A DNA stretch of 64,000 nucleotides from assembly GCA_031292555.1 (NCBI GenBank), contig JARLGV010000026.1, positions 51,463 to 115,462 on the forward strand, read 5' to 3'. The position numbers were made by a program, and so were the translations under genes. Shown one piece after another: positions 29,628-39,030 of this stretch. Under the pieces are notes generated by a model. That model saw only the letters and a program-made list of their open reading frames with translations, did no database searches and had not been told where the DNA came from. Numbering within the stretch: the stretch's first letter is position 1; every line of letters starts with the position of its first letter. The DNA comes from Fimbriimonas sp. (lineage in GTDB: Bacteria; Armatimonadota; Fimbriimonadia; Fimbriimonadales; Fimbriimonadaceae).

Positions 29628-30134
29628 ATGAGCGTGCGCTTCGTGAAGTCTTCGGCTGTTCGACCAGTTGTGAGCATGTTGCTGGCGATCGTTGCGCTGG
29701 GCATTGGTGCGTCATATGTTCGAGTGGCGAAGCTGCCGACCGTCGGCTCCATGCTCAAGGCGGACTCAAAGGAGTTGGCCGGCAGGCGTTGGACGATTCC
29801 GGGAGAGCGCGGGTTTTGGGTCTCGTATCCGGTTCGCCCCGAGGGATCGGCTGTTCCCGGTGGCGGCGCCGACATCACATGGCCCGCACGCAAGGGCCTC
29901 GTGCCCACCGTCTGCCGACTGACCTGCTTGTTCGACACTTCTTGGGGAAGTCCCCTTTCGACAATCGAGGGCGGCAGTTGGAGGGTCGACCGCAGCAAAT
30001 ACACAATGAGTGGCCGCTTGTACCTCCATTACATGCCGGTTCCGCCAAGGTCCCCCGGTTCGGTCGCCTTTCGGGGGCAGACCTATGCCAAGGTCGGCGC
30101 AATGTGCGTGGGCGACTTTACGCGCGTCCGCTGA
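29628..30134 (+). CDS. hypothetical membrane-anchored/secreted protein
   Basis: MSVRFVKSSAVRPVVSMLLAIVALGIGASYV N-terminal hydrophobic helix. Confidence 0.6.
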   Translation: MSVRFVKSSAVRPVVSMLLAIVALGIGASYVRVAKLPTVGSMLKADSKELAGRRWTIPGERGFWVSYPVRPEGSAVPGGGADITWPARKGLVPTVCRLTCLFDTSWGSPLSTIEGGSWRVDRSKYTMSGRLYLHYMPVPPRSPGSVAFRGQTYAKVGAMCVGDFTRVR

Positions 30135-30174
30135 ATTCGTTTATACGATCCTGCCTACAATAGTCGCGAATCTC

Positions 30175-30849
30175 ATGAGGCGGAGTCAGCCTCGTATTGT
30201 CGAAGCGTTTGGACAACTGAAGACCGTCCGGGAGTGGTCGGAGGACTCGCGGTACTTTGTGGATCGACGGTGTCTCTATAATCGTTTGCGTTTGGGCTGG
30301 TCGATGGAAGATGCCATCACGACACCAAAGTGCGAGACACGGTACGAGGCGTTCGGCGAGATTAGGAGTGCTGGCGAATGGGCCAAGGATCCGCGGTGCT
30401 TAGTTTCCCCGCGGCTGCTCTTCACCAGGCTAGGCCAAGGACACGCCAGGGAAGAAGCGATGACACGGCCCCGAGCGACCGACCCGCCCTTGGTTGAGGC
30501 ATTCGGCGAATGCAAGAGGTTGTTCGAATGGTCTCGCGATCCACGCTGTAAAATCGCGCGCGGTGCCGTTGAAGGCCGAATTTCGCTGGGATGGACGATG
30601 GAAGAGGCGCTGACGGCCCCCGCTGGCGCCAAGCGATCTTCAACGCGGAAACCACCGCGTCCGCCGCGACCCAAGCGCGTCTTCAGATTCTTCGAAGGCT
30701 CTGGCGAGCGGAAGACGTTGGTCGACTGGGTTAGGGACCCTCGCTGCGCCGTCAAGAGTACGCAAGCCCTTGGTTATCGGCTCAAGGCAGGCTGGCCCTT
30801 TGAGAGAGCTCTGACCCAAGTGGATCGGTTCGAAGCGAAGGTTCTTTAA
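30175..30849 (+). CDS. protein of four ~42-aa repeats (GExK-x-W-x-DPRC-x-R-x-GW-x-EAL-T type, probable HTH-like DNA-binding modules)
   Basis: EAFGQLKTVREWSEDSR...RLRLGWSMEDAITTP / EAFGEIRSAGEWAKDPRC...REEAMTRP / EAFGECKRLFEWSRDPRC...RISLGWTMEEALTAP / GSGERKTLVDWVRDPRC...RLKAGWPFERALTQ. Confidence 0.75.
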   Translation: MRRSQPRIVEAFGQLKTVREWSEDSRYFVDRRCLYNRLRLGWSMEDAITTPKCETRYEAFGEIRSAGEWAKDPRCLVSPRLLFTRLGQGHAREEAMTRPRATDPPLVEAFGECKRLFEWSRDPRCKIARGAVEGRISLGWTMEEALTAPAGAKRSSTRKPPRPPRPKRVFRFFEGSGERKTLVDWVRDPRCAVKSTQALGYRLKAGWPFERALTQVDRFEAKVL

Positions 30850-33170
30850 CGGCCAAGGACCACATTTACTGCACTGTGCGGATTCGGGTAGGCCGTTACC
30901 CAGACTTTGGGGACAAGCTCGATTTCGGGGACTGAGGCGGGATCCCAAGGGTATTTCCGGTGGCCCAAGAGCAGCACAACCGCCTGCAGAGGCTGCCCGA
31001 TCATCTCCTTGGTTAGCGGAATGAAATAGGTCGTGTTCCGGTCGGTGGTCGCGACCGGGCACTCCCAAGTGTTCGACGGGAATGACGGAGATCGTCGCGG
31101 CGCGCCGGCATAGCCGGCTCCCACGCGCAACGCCGCGTAGGCTTTTTCCACCCCGTGAACCCCCTCGATCGCGATCGCCAAGTAGGAGCCGAGAGGCGCC
31201 TCCGTCACTTCGAAGTCGTGCGCCCAAGCCCGAGCGAACGGGGCCATCTCGCTTGACGCGAATAGGTTACTGGCTCTCCAGCCGGTGCGGTCGAGGGCTT
31301 TGCCACCCAGATATCCGCGTACGTGCCGGATCCGGTCGGGGCATCGGTTGATCGTGACGTACCGAATCGGCCGGTCGCCGCGAATCTCGGCGGTGATCTG
31401 ATCGCTGCACCAGAACTGCTGGGGAAGCCATGTGCGGAGGTCCTCGGAAACCGAACCCCAGACTCCTTCCTCCGACTTGAGCGGCTGGAGATCGTAGTCG
31501 TCTCCCACTTCCAGCACGAGCCGATCGATATTGGTGGGCCTTCCGAGATCCAGCCGGAAGCTGCCGCCCTGGATGCGCACGTCGCCCCATCTGCGGCTTG
31601 TGGAGAACGCGGTTTCGGGGTCGTCGTCGAACAGGTTGCGGTCGGTCAGATATCTGCGCCTAAGAACCGGCTGGCCGAAGAAGGCGTCTCGAGCCGATTG
31701 AACCGCACCGATCTCGGTTGGCCCCGATCGTTCGAGTTCTCGGCACTCCAATGCGTTGTTGTCGGCGGCAAAGCACGTGGCCTCGTAGAGGGCTCGGGCG
31801 TCTTCCGGCAACGGGACTTCGGCGAGATCGCCGATCTTTCGGTGCCACGGTTCCTTCAGAGGATCGCCCTCGAAGTCGATGGTTGTGGTCTTGCCGTTCG
31901 GCAGTGTCACATCGGCAGTCGTCCCGGGCGCACCAAGCAGGCGAACCTGAAGGTCGTGGTCTGGCACGTCACGGATCACATCGTAATCGCAACCGACTAC
32001 ACCGGGCTCATCGACAGGCACGTTCGTGACCAGCAGAAGCAGCGATCGGAACGGGGATACCTCGATCTCGACCGAATCTCCAAAAACATAGTTCCCATAG
32101 ATCCGCTCGTGGGGGTGATAGCGCCGAACGTGAACCGTAGCGCCGTTGTCCTCGAGCCCGACGGTCGAATCGAGCGGAACGCGGTGAGTGGCCGGTTCCC
32201 AGGTCAGGTTGCGAAGCGTCAGGAGACGAGTGGAAGCGTTGCCTCTGGAAACCGCCAACGGCCCGAATGCGGCTTTCGGAAGTTCAATGCCGTCAACCAG
32301 GATGTCGCGATACCTGCGGTGAAGATTGAAGATTCGAGCAAGTCGCGGATACTCGTCGTCCCGAAGGAGCCATGGATTCCCGTAAAGCTCGGGCGCGAGA
32401 ATGAGGCAACGGTTGAAAGCCTGGAGAACGAGATCGTCCTCCCAGTGGTCCAGACAAGACGAAAGGCACACTCCGTGATCTTCGGTCAGCCGCTGCAAAC
32501 CCGGCACGAGACCCCGTTCCAACGCGACGGCACGGCTATGGGTCGCCGTTTTCCGATTCGCCATGTGGACGTCAATGTAGGTTTCGGCGCCCTCGAACAG
32601 GAAAGTGGTCGCATGCGGCAGGCCTTCTCCGAGGTCCAATCGGTGATTCAAAAGAATGAGGTCAGGCGAGTAGCGACGGCATTCCGACATCATCCTGATG
32701 AACTTGCCCCGTTTATTCGGACGGAGGTTTCCGCAGACCGCGTCCATTTTGAAGAGGGCGAATCCATGGTCGCGGCATAGACTGACCATCGTCTCGATGC
32801 GGGTCTCGGCTTCTTCATCGGTGTCGCCGAAGCCGTCCGGTCCACACCAGATGCCTAAACGGCTGCCCATTCGCCCGGCCAAATGTGCCAGCGGACCAAA
32901 ACCGCGCGGGAATTGCCGTTTGAACCGCTCCGAGTCAGTCGATCCGTAACAACTGGCTCCGTCGATCGCTCCCGCGTCGAACGCGTAGATGTCGAGTTGC
33001 ATGCCGTATTCGTCCTTTAGCCACTCGAAGAATGCCAAATTCGCCCTGGTTTGGCCTTCGGTCGCGCCTTCGTTCGTGTTGTTGATCCAGGAGAAGTACT
33101 GAGACCGGGAAGGCGTCCGTTCATCGGCGCCGGGAAAGACCCCGCTCGGGCCGGTAGGATCGATGCTCAC
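30846..33170 (-). CDS. alpha-galactosidase-like (clan GH-D) hydrolase with C-terminal discoidin-like region
   Basis: SRLGIWCGPDGFGDTDEEAETRIETMVSLCRDHGFALFKMDAVCGNLRP; C-terminal LFDDDPETAFSTSRRWGDVRIQGGSFRLDLGRPTNIDRLVLEVGD. Confidence 0.75.
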   Translation of the reverse strand: MSIDPTGPSGVFPGADERTPSRSQYFSWINNTNEGATEGQTRANLAFFEWLKDEYGMQLDIYAFDAGAIDGASCYGSTDSERFKRQFPRGFGPLAHLAGRMGSRLGIWCGPDGFGDTDEEAETRIETMVSLCRDHGFALFKMDAVCGNLRPNKRGKFIRMMSECRRYSPDLILLNHRLDLGEGLPHATTFLFEGAETYIDVHMANRKTATHSRAVALERGLVPGLQRLTEDHGVCLSSCLDHWEDDLVLQAFNRCLILAPELYGNPWLLRDDEYPRLARIFNLHRRYRDILVDGIELPKAAFGPLAVSRGNASTRLLTLRNLTWEPATHRVPLDSTVGLEDNGATVHVRRYHPHERIYGNYVFGDSVEIEVSPFRSLLLLVTNVPVDEPGVVGCDYDVIRDVPDHDLQVRLLGAPGTTADVTLPNGKTTTIDFEGDPLKEPWHRKIGDLAEVPLPEDARALYEATCFAADNNALECRELERSGPTEIGAVQSARDAFFGQPVLRRRYLTDRNLFDDDPETAFSTSRRWGDVRIQGGSFRLDLGRPTNIDRLVLEVGDDYDLQPLKSEEGVWGSVSEDLRTWLPQQFWCSDQITAEIRGDRPIRYVTINRCPDRIRHVRGYLGGKALDRTGWRASNLFASSEMAPFARAWAHDFEVTEAPLGSYLAIAIEGVHGVEKAYAALRVGAGYAGAPRRSPSFPSNTWECPVATTDRNTTYFIPLTKEMIGQPLQAVVLLLGHRKYPWDPASVPEIELVPKVWVTAYPNPHSAVNVVLGR

Positions 33171-33235
33171 ATTCGGATGTTACCGTCAGAACAGGTCATC
33201 GCCCAGGATTGGCGAACATAGGCTGGCCCCATAGT

Positions 33236-33429
33236 CTAGTACCGATCTCCGACGATGGCGATCTGGGAGAGCGCTTGATCGATCACTTCCAGTTCGTCGG
33301 CAGCAAGGGCGATTGCAGCTGCGCCGAGGTTCTCGTCGAGGCGTTCGATCTTCCGGCTATCGGGAATCGGTGAGATCCAAGGCTTCTGGGCGAGGAGCCA
33401 CGCAAGTGCGGTCCGAGCCGGCGTCGCTT
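33236..33429 (-). pseudogene. 3' remnant of an aldo/keto reductase
   Basis: Minus strand: [63 protein letters not shown]. Confidence 0.85.
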
Positions 33430-33603
33430 CGTCTCCAAGAGGCGCGTCGATTAATGCTGGGAGAAAGCCTCGACGCCGCCAGCGTCGGCTACCGAGTCGG
33501 CCAAGAGGACCCCACCCATTTCAGCCGCGACTACAAGAGGCACTTCGGCGACTCCCCCATGCGAGACGTCGAGAAGCTCCGCTCGTTGGATGCGGCGGAT
33601 TGA
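33430..33603 (+). pseudogene. 3' remnant of an AraC-family regulator
   Basis: [57 protein letters not shown]. Confidence 0.85.
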
Positions 33604-33620
33604 CGGAACAGAAACTGGAG

Positions 33621-33845
33621 TCAATCCAACAAACTCGTGAGTGCGTCAACAGATAATCCGGTATCGCTCAATATCTTTCGACGTGTCCCGGCGGGAAGCT
33701 CGCGATGTCTTGGTACGGCAAGTGTCAGGATCGAACCTGACTTGGTGAGAGCCATGTGGCTTCCGCTTAGTCGTTGGAACATACAGCCTGTCAATTCGAG
33801 TGCCTTGCGGACATCATCACCACTGACAACCGGAAGCTTGCCCAC
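33621..33845 (-). CDS. hicA: HicA family toxin
   Basis: MGKLPVVSGDDVRKALELTGCMFQRLSGSHMALTKSGSILTLAVPRHRELPAGTRRKILSDTGLS. Confidence 0.93.
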   Translation of the reverse strand: MGKLPVVSGDDVRKALELTGCMFQRLSGSHMALTKSGSILTLAVPRHRELPAGTRRKILSDTGLSVDALTSLLD

Positions 33846-33846
33846 C

Positions 33847-34053
33847 TTACGCGGCTACTTCGACGGTAGCGGTCTCTACAACCAACGGCAATTCAAGGTC
33901 CCTGCGAACGGACAAACACAATGCCGCGGTATCCCTCATATTGGCAAGGGCGTCTTCCTTTGTTAGGCCGTCGCTTCCGCACCCGAAGATAGCCGGAATC
34001 TCGGCAATCCAAACGCCGTCTTCATCCTGATAGAGGCGAGCGTCTAGTTTCAT
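33847..34053 (-). CDS. hicB: HicB family antitoxin
   Basis: ARLYQDEDGVWIAEIPAIFGCGSDGLTKEDALANMRDTAALCL; adjacent to hicA. Confidence 0.93.
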   Translation of the reverse strand: MKLDARLYQDEDGVWIAEIPAIFGCGSDGLTKEDALANMRDTAALCLSVRRDLELPLVVETATVEVAA

Positions 34054-34174
34054 GGTTGTATCTCAGTGAAGTCATAACTTGGCGGGCTTGCTAGTTTACA
34101 CGAGCAGTTGTCCCGCCGAGGTCCACAATCACAAGCTCGATCCTTGTCCAGATTGTGGGCCGACGCCATGGCAC

Positions 34175-35230
34175 TTACTTGGAATCTGGTTGAACGTGCA
34201 CGACGTTTGATACATTGTCCCATTCGTCGAAGATCGCCCAGGCGGTTGCCGGTACTGCTCCTCCGCCGAACTCGAACTGGGCGATTACGCCTCCGCTTGG
34301 ATCGTACAAGTGACGGGCTACCGTCCGGACTGCTTGGCGGCCGACTTCGGGGTTGGGTGAGGTTAGAACGTGCTGCCGGTCGATCTCGCCCCAGAAGGTC
34401 AGTTTTCCCTTCGCTTTGGCCGCGACCTCGGCCATGTCCATCGCGAAGAGCTGAGAATTCACTGCGTCGACGCCGATCTCGACGAGGTCACCCATCACGG
34501 CCGAGATGCAGCCGTCCGAGTGCATGAACACGAACTTGCCGTTCGCATGTGCCATGTCGCAATACTCCCGGTAAAGCGGCTTGAACATGTCCCGCCATGT
34601 CGCTGGCGAAATGAGCAGCCGGTCCTGGGCGCCCGAGTCGTCCATGAAGTTGATCGAATCGACGTCGGTCGTGACCCAGAATTCCAATTCGCGCATATAG
34701 AACTCGTGGACCTTTGCCAGCAACCTGGAGAAGCCCTCTTCCGGTTCCGTCACGTCCACGAGCGCGTTCTCGCTGCCGCGCAGGAACTGGCACCGCTCCC
34801 ACGGTCTTGGACAGCACCCGGAAGTCACGAATCGCTCGGTCGCCGCGCAAGCGGCGTTCACCTGATCGCGTGCGACAATCGGGTCGAGAGGAAGGACCTC
34901 GAAGGGAGGTTCCCAAGCGTCGATTGCGGCCAAATCGGGGATCGTCGGCTCCTTCACTTCGCCGTGGACGCCATCCTGGACGTTTACGAACGTGCATCCC
35001 CATTCATCGACAAACTCGCCGATTCCGTACTGCGCCCCACGTCGTCGAGGAGACGGCTGATAGACGTCCGGAACTCCGGCGAAGTCGGTCGGAAATCGCT
35101 CCCGCAAGGCCTGCAACTCCTCCGGATACCTCCGCTCTGCCCATGGCAATGTCCAAAGATCGCGCGGAATGCGCTCAGGGTGGCGAAACGTCAAACAGTC
35201 CCGAACCAAGTCGCGTGAAGTCGCAGGCAT
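34175..35230 (-). CDS. uroporphyrinogen decarboxylase (URO-D) family protein
   Basis: RDCLTFRHPERIPRDLWTLPW..., FMHSDGCISAVMGDLVEIGVDAVNSQLFAMDM, FGGGAVPATAWAIFDEW. Confidence 0.85.
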   Translation of the reverse strand: MPATSRDLVRDCLTFRHPERIPRDLWTLPWAERRYPEELQALRERFPTDFAGVPDVYQPSPRRRGAQYGIGEFVDEWGCTFVNVQDGVHGEVKEPTIPDLAAIDAWEPPFEVLPLDPIVARDQVNAACAATERFVTSGCCPRPWERCQFLRGSENALVDVTEPEEGFSRLLAKVHEFYMRELEFWVTTDVDSINFMDDSGAQDRLLISPATWRDMFKPLYREYCDMAHANGKFVFMHSDGCISAVMGDLVEIGVDAVNSQLFAMDMAEVAAKAKGKLTFWGEIDRQHVLTSPNPEVGRQAVRTVARHLYDPSGGVIAQFEFGGGAVPATAWAIFDEWDNVSNVVHVQPDSK

Positions 35231-35363
35231 CCTGCCTGGATATTACACTCGCGCTTCGGGATTGTTGATAGCGCCTAGCTGCTTTCATGTGGCATGGAAG
35301 TCTTTTGTCATTCGCGAGCAGGTCCTACCCGATAGGTCTTGCGCGCCGGATGGCAGTCCAATT

Positions 35364-36452
35364 CTACGGCAAGACTATCGGATCCTGAACGAGCAAAGAG
35401 ACCATGCCCTCCTCTGTGACTCCGATCTCGCGACCGAAGTCGGTGATGCACAACTTCGATGAATCATCAGAAGCGAGGTCAACCAAATTGAACTTCGGAT
35501 TCGCGTGGCAAGCTTGCTGTATGGCCATGAACGTATCGCAATAGGATGTTGCCTCGAGTGCCTTCTGGAGAGCATGTGTCACGTGTTCCCACCTTTCGGC
35601 TGGGTCTCCTTCTGTCGCAGTTAGCGTGTCGATACAATGCTGTATCTCTGCTTCATGAGTCCTCTCCAATAGACAGTATATTGTCAGTGTAGCTGGACGT
35701 CCACGCGTGTAACTTACGGTGATCTCGCATCTGGATGGTCGGCTCCGCGGCGTGCCCAGATCCGGTGGCGTAAGCAGTATGAGCGCGTATGGGCGCTTCT
35801 CAATCTTGGAGGCAACAACTTGGCCGGTCGTCTGGGCGAGCGTAATCTGTGTATCTCGATTGTAGAATCGGGCGGTCACGCCAAGCACCGAATTACCAGG
35901 CCGCTCATGCAGCACAATTGGTATCGATGCACCATGAACGGTATCTCCGTCTTTGGGGAAGACTAGGCCAGTGTTGCTATCTCCAATGCCCTTGCCGATA
36001 CCAGCAGAGTGAACTTGTCGTCGTAACAATGCCCTTTCGGCTGGCGTGTATTGCGATGGGCCTATGTGCCACTCGGTGCCCGGCGGGATCCGATAGTCGA
36101 CCGACTGCACATAGATGTGAGGCTCATTTGATGTTGAATTGTGGCCCGGGTCCTGAAAGTAGCATCGTATTTTTGCAGTGTTGCCGTTCAAAACCCAAAA
36201 ACGGTCGTTATTCATCAGTTGACACGAATCACTGCCTTTGCTGAATTTGACTATCCGAGGTGCATGATCGGCCACCCTTTGCAACAGTGCATAACCGTGG
36301 ATCTCAAATATGCAGCCGAAGGAGTTGGATACATCAGGATCGCACTTGTCGGGATCCTTGTTGGGGTGATAGCCCATCGCGAGCATGCAGCATGAGCAAC
36401 CGACGATAGAGGCAATGATCGAGCATCTAGGGAGATTCACTATCAGATTCAT
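35364..36452 (-). CDS. putative lipoprotein, last gene of caspase/CHASE2 operon
   Basis: MNLIVNLPRCSIIASIVGCSCC lipobox-like N-terminus; FPKDGDTVHGASIPIVLHERPGNSVLGVTARFY Ig-like stretch. Confidence 0.6.
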   Translation of the reverse strand: MNLIVNLPRCSIIASIVGCSCCMLAMGYHPNKDPDKCDPDVSNSFGCIFEIHGYALLQRVADHAPRIVKFSKGSDSCQLMNNDRFWVLNGNTAKIRCYFQDPGHNSTSNEPHIYVQSVDYRIPPGTEWHIGPSQYTPAERALLRRQVHSAGIGKGIGDSNTGLVFPKDGDTVHGASIPIVLHERPGNSVLGVTARFYNRDTQITLAQTTGQVVASKIEKRPYALILLTPPDLGTPRSRPSRCEITVSYTRGRPATLTIYCLLERTHEAEIQHCIDTLTATEGDPAERWEHVTHALQKALEATSYCDTFMAIQQACHANPKFNLVDLASDDSSKLCITDFGREIGVTEEGMVSLLVQDPIVLP

Positions 36453-36476
36453 TCGTCAACAAGAGTCCTCTGGGTT

Positions 36477-38117
36477 TCACGCGTGTGCGGCCCGACGCCC
36501 ATTCTTGAGTTCGTAGTCCAGCATTTTCTCTAGCGGGCCGCCAACCAGAACGTCGACTGTGGCGAACAGGACTACAACGATCCATCCGTCCCAATAGATA
36601 CCGAGGCAGTCCCTTAGGAGAACAGCCAGAAAGAATACGAGGAGCATGAGGAAGATTCGAAGCATGGTTTCTCCTAGAACTACAATTGCGCGGATGAGGG
36701 TGTGGTCATGCACCTTGGTTTCTGGCAATGCCTCATAACCCGAACTGGAGTGACTTTCCGTACTTGATGTCGAATCCTCCATCTTGTTGATGGGAGTTTT
36801 TGCGGCATCCGTCTGCTGTTTGGGGAATTGTGCCACCTTACTGAGTAAGCGTAGCCCCAAATTGGACAGCAGAATCATAAGTATGTCAATGAGGAGGCTG
36901 CCGATCCAATTCAACTCCACAGTAGGCGATGATATAATGGTGTTGACCAGTGCGGCGTGCGTGGCAATGCCGGGAAATAGCGAACCACGCAACGGGATTC
37001 CCCATGGATCGGCGCTCCCGACAAAGAAGTCATCGTAACCGCTTTCTGGGCTTCCGTGCGCGGCAATAAAGGCTGAGGAACCCTGTTCGGGAGAAGATTT
37101 CGAGCGATGAATCGCTTCTGCGTTGCCGATAAGGATTGCGTATGGCTTCCTCGAACGGCCAAATGTCATCACCGAACGCTGAAGTCCCTCAAGCACCGTG
37201 TCTGGCAGTTCAAGGTTCCAGGCGGTTCGCCCTGCGAAATCCGTGAGGCCCTTTGTGGCTCGTGCACGATACACAAGGTCCTCCCAACGTTGAAGTAAGC
37301 CGTAATCGACGAATGCAAACTCGCTTTGCCAGTCTGGTGGCAACTGGGTTTCGGCCACGATGTCGTCCCTGAGGCCCGCTTGGACGATACTTGTATCGAG
37401 GTTGGCGTTTCCCTTAAGAGATGCCGCAAGTCGAGCGCCAAGTCCGTACATTCGCTTGTCGTTTGGACGCCTCTGGACCCATATAGGCGCCACCAAGGGA
37501 TGGCCAAACGTATTGAGGAATGCCACATTCCGCGACAGTTGGCGCGAAAGTGCGACCTCGTCGGACCTCCCGCCATTTGGTATGAGGGCTTCGTCCGGGG
37601 CGACTCCAAGTCGATCGATGCCAAGTACAACCTCGAAACGACGTTTAGTCGATGCTACATCCCGCATGACATTCACATGCTCAGGATCGATCAGTGTGAC
37701 TTCACTTGGCGGGGCGGGCTCACCTTTGCCTGGCGCATTCGACAGCAAGGGTTGACCCACTTGAATGGGTCCCATATTGATATCGATTCCAACTGATCTT
37801 GGGGGAGGATCGAGTTTCCTATTCAGTTGGTCGAGAAGGCTCTTGATCGCGCACGCCGGTGTCGAAGCAGCCGTACCATTCTGACTGCCTAGGTCGGAGA
37901 TATCGATTATTCGAATGGGGTAGCTATCAGGTGGGGGATCCTTCCTCGTCCAAGACACTATCGCGGCGTATCCTATGGGCTGAAAATAGTCTGACAGCCA
38001 ATACCGGCTTACCAAGAACGAAGCGAGGAACATCAGGCATGTTACGTAGAACTTTGCACTGACCGGTTTCCGCTTTCGCCAAGCATGAGCAACATTCAGT
38101 TTGACTCGTGCATACAT
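36477..38117 (-). CDS. CHASE2 domain membrane protein without catalytic output domain
   Basis: YPIRIIDISDLGSQNG...RSVGIDINMGP, FPGIATHAALVNTIISSPTVEL, C-terminal TM helices; ATG at 38117. Confidence 0.78.
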   Translation of the reverse strand: MYARVKLNVAHAWRKRKPVSAKFYVTCLMFLASFLVSRYWLSDYFQPIGYAAIVSWTRKDPPPDSYPIRIIDISDLGSQNGTAASTPACAIKSLLDQLNRKLDPPPRSVGIDINMGPIQVGQPLLSNAPGKGEPAPPSEVTLIDPEHVNVMRDVASTKRRFEVVLGIDRLGVAPDEALIPNGGRSDEVALSRQLSRNVAFLNTFGHPLVAPIWVQRRPNDKRMYGLGARLAASLKGNANLDTSIVQAGLRDDIVAETQLPPDWQSEFAFVDYGLLQRWEDLVYRARATKGLTDFAGRTAWNLELPDTVLEGLQRSVMTFGRSRKPYAILIGNAEAIHRSKSSPEQGSSAFIAAHGSPESGYDDFFVGSADPWGIPLRGSLFPGIATHAALVNTIISSPTVELNWIGSLLIDILMILLSNLGLRLLSKVAQFPKQQTDAAKTPINKMEDSTSSTESHSSSGYEALPETKVHDHTLIRAIVVLGETMLRIFLMLLVFFLAVLLRDCLGIYWDGWIVVVLFATVDVLVGGPLEKMLDYELKNGRRAAHA

Positions 38118-38129
38118 GATTGTCCCCAA

Positions 38130-39029
38130 CTACTTTAGAATAGCGGACATCTTAACCTGAACCTTGCCAGTCAGGGAGTCGTCACGCCTAAAGTACGTTC
38201 CGCGAAGGAAGTCGTGCTCGATTGTTCCCAACGAGCATACGCAATAGTCGTCACCTACTTTTATTACTTGTGCCATGCAGATCGTCGTTCGATCGTGGAT
38301 AACCCGACCGCTTTGAAGTGTTCTCTCGGCCTCCGATGCAATCTCGAACTCATCGTTGAGCTTGATTCGATCCTTCGAACCCAATCCAATGTAGATGGTG
38401 TGTGTCTTTAGGTCCACATCATCGACCATCGCGCTGAGTTCCGGCCGTAGTCCGGCGATGCGGCTGACGTAACGATTCGCAACGTCACCAATCGCGGCTT
38501 GTTCGGCTGTTTCATTACTATCTCCAACGCGTGAAGTCGAAATCTCGTCCGACTTGATGGTTGCGGTCTCGACGTCTACAAGTCTCATATTCGCCTTGAC
38601 TTGCGTCGTATAGTCGGTATGAGGATTGGTTCTCATACCGAACAGCCCTTTTCCTCCTGGATAGTAATGACTGGTCGTCGTGACCGATTCAATCGTGACG
38701 TAAAGTAGGGCGGTTACCCCGAACTGCCTTCCTTTCTCGGCGACCTTTGTTGCATCGTTGACCGGGGAGTCCGCCGCCAAAAGGGCCTTGATAAGTGCGT
38801 CCCGCCTTTCGTTCTCGATTAGGGCGAACCCTCTCGTGTGCGAAAGGCGTACGCCGATCGCCGCTTCCAAGTGCTCGCTCGGTGCCCCGTGGTTTCCTGA
38901 AACGATTGCGACTAGCTTGTCTTTGGGAGTCGAGTCATTCTGAGATTGAAGGGCATCCTGGCCAAAGCTAGTGGCGGCAAGCACGCTAAGCGCTGCAAAG
39001 TTCAGAGCGTTTTTATGTAATATAAACAT
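38130..39029 (-). CDS. secreted CsgG/FlgO-like protein with FlgT_C-like C-terminus
   Basis: Signal peptide MFILHKNALNFAALSVLAATSFGQ; LEAAIGVRLSHTRGFALIENERRDALIKALL...GVTALLYVTIESV; VDLKTHTIYIGLGSKDRIKLNDEFEI. Confidence 0.6.
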   Translation of the reverse strand: MFILHKNALNFAALSVLAATSFGQDALQSQNDSTPKDKLVAIVSGNHGAPSEHLEAAIGVRLSHTRGFALIENERRDALIKALLAADSPVNDATKVAEKGRQFGVTALLYVTIESVTTTSHYYPGGKGLFGMRTNPHTDYTTQVKANMRLVDVETATIKSDEISTSRVGDSNETAEQAAIGDVANRYVSRIAGLRPELSAMVDDVDLKTHTIYIGLGSKDRIKLNDEFEIASEAERTLQSGRVIHDRTTICMAQVIKVGDDYCVCSLGTIEHDFLRGTYFRRDDSLTGKVQVKMSAILK

Positions 39030-39030
39030 G

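Noticed and set aside
33313-33603. 96-aa plus-strand ORF as a small AraC-type regulator
   Set aside because: Its first ~38 residues are antisense of the AKR remnant; only the 3' part is AraC-derived, so it is a fusion of remnants
33700-33760. tRNA T-arm-like sequence (minus strand GTCAGGTTCGATCCTGAC)
   Set aside because: Lies inside the well supported hicA coding sequence, and no acceptor, D or anticodon arms fit
36477-38117. CHASE2-adenylate cyclase or kinase
   Set aside because: After the CHASE2 region only a short soluble loop and TM helices remain; no cyclase/kinase/GGDEF motifs
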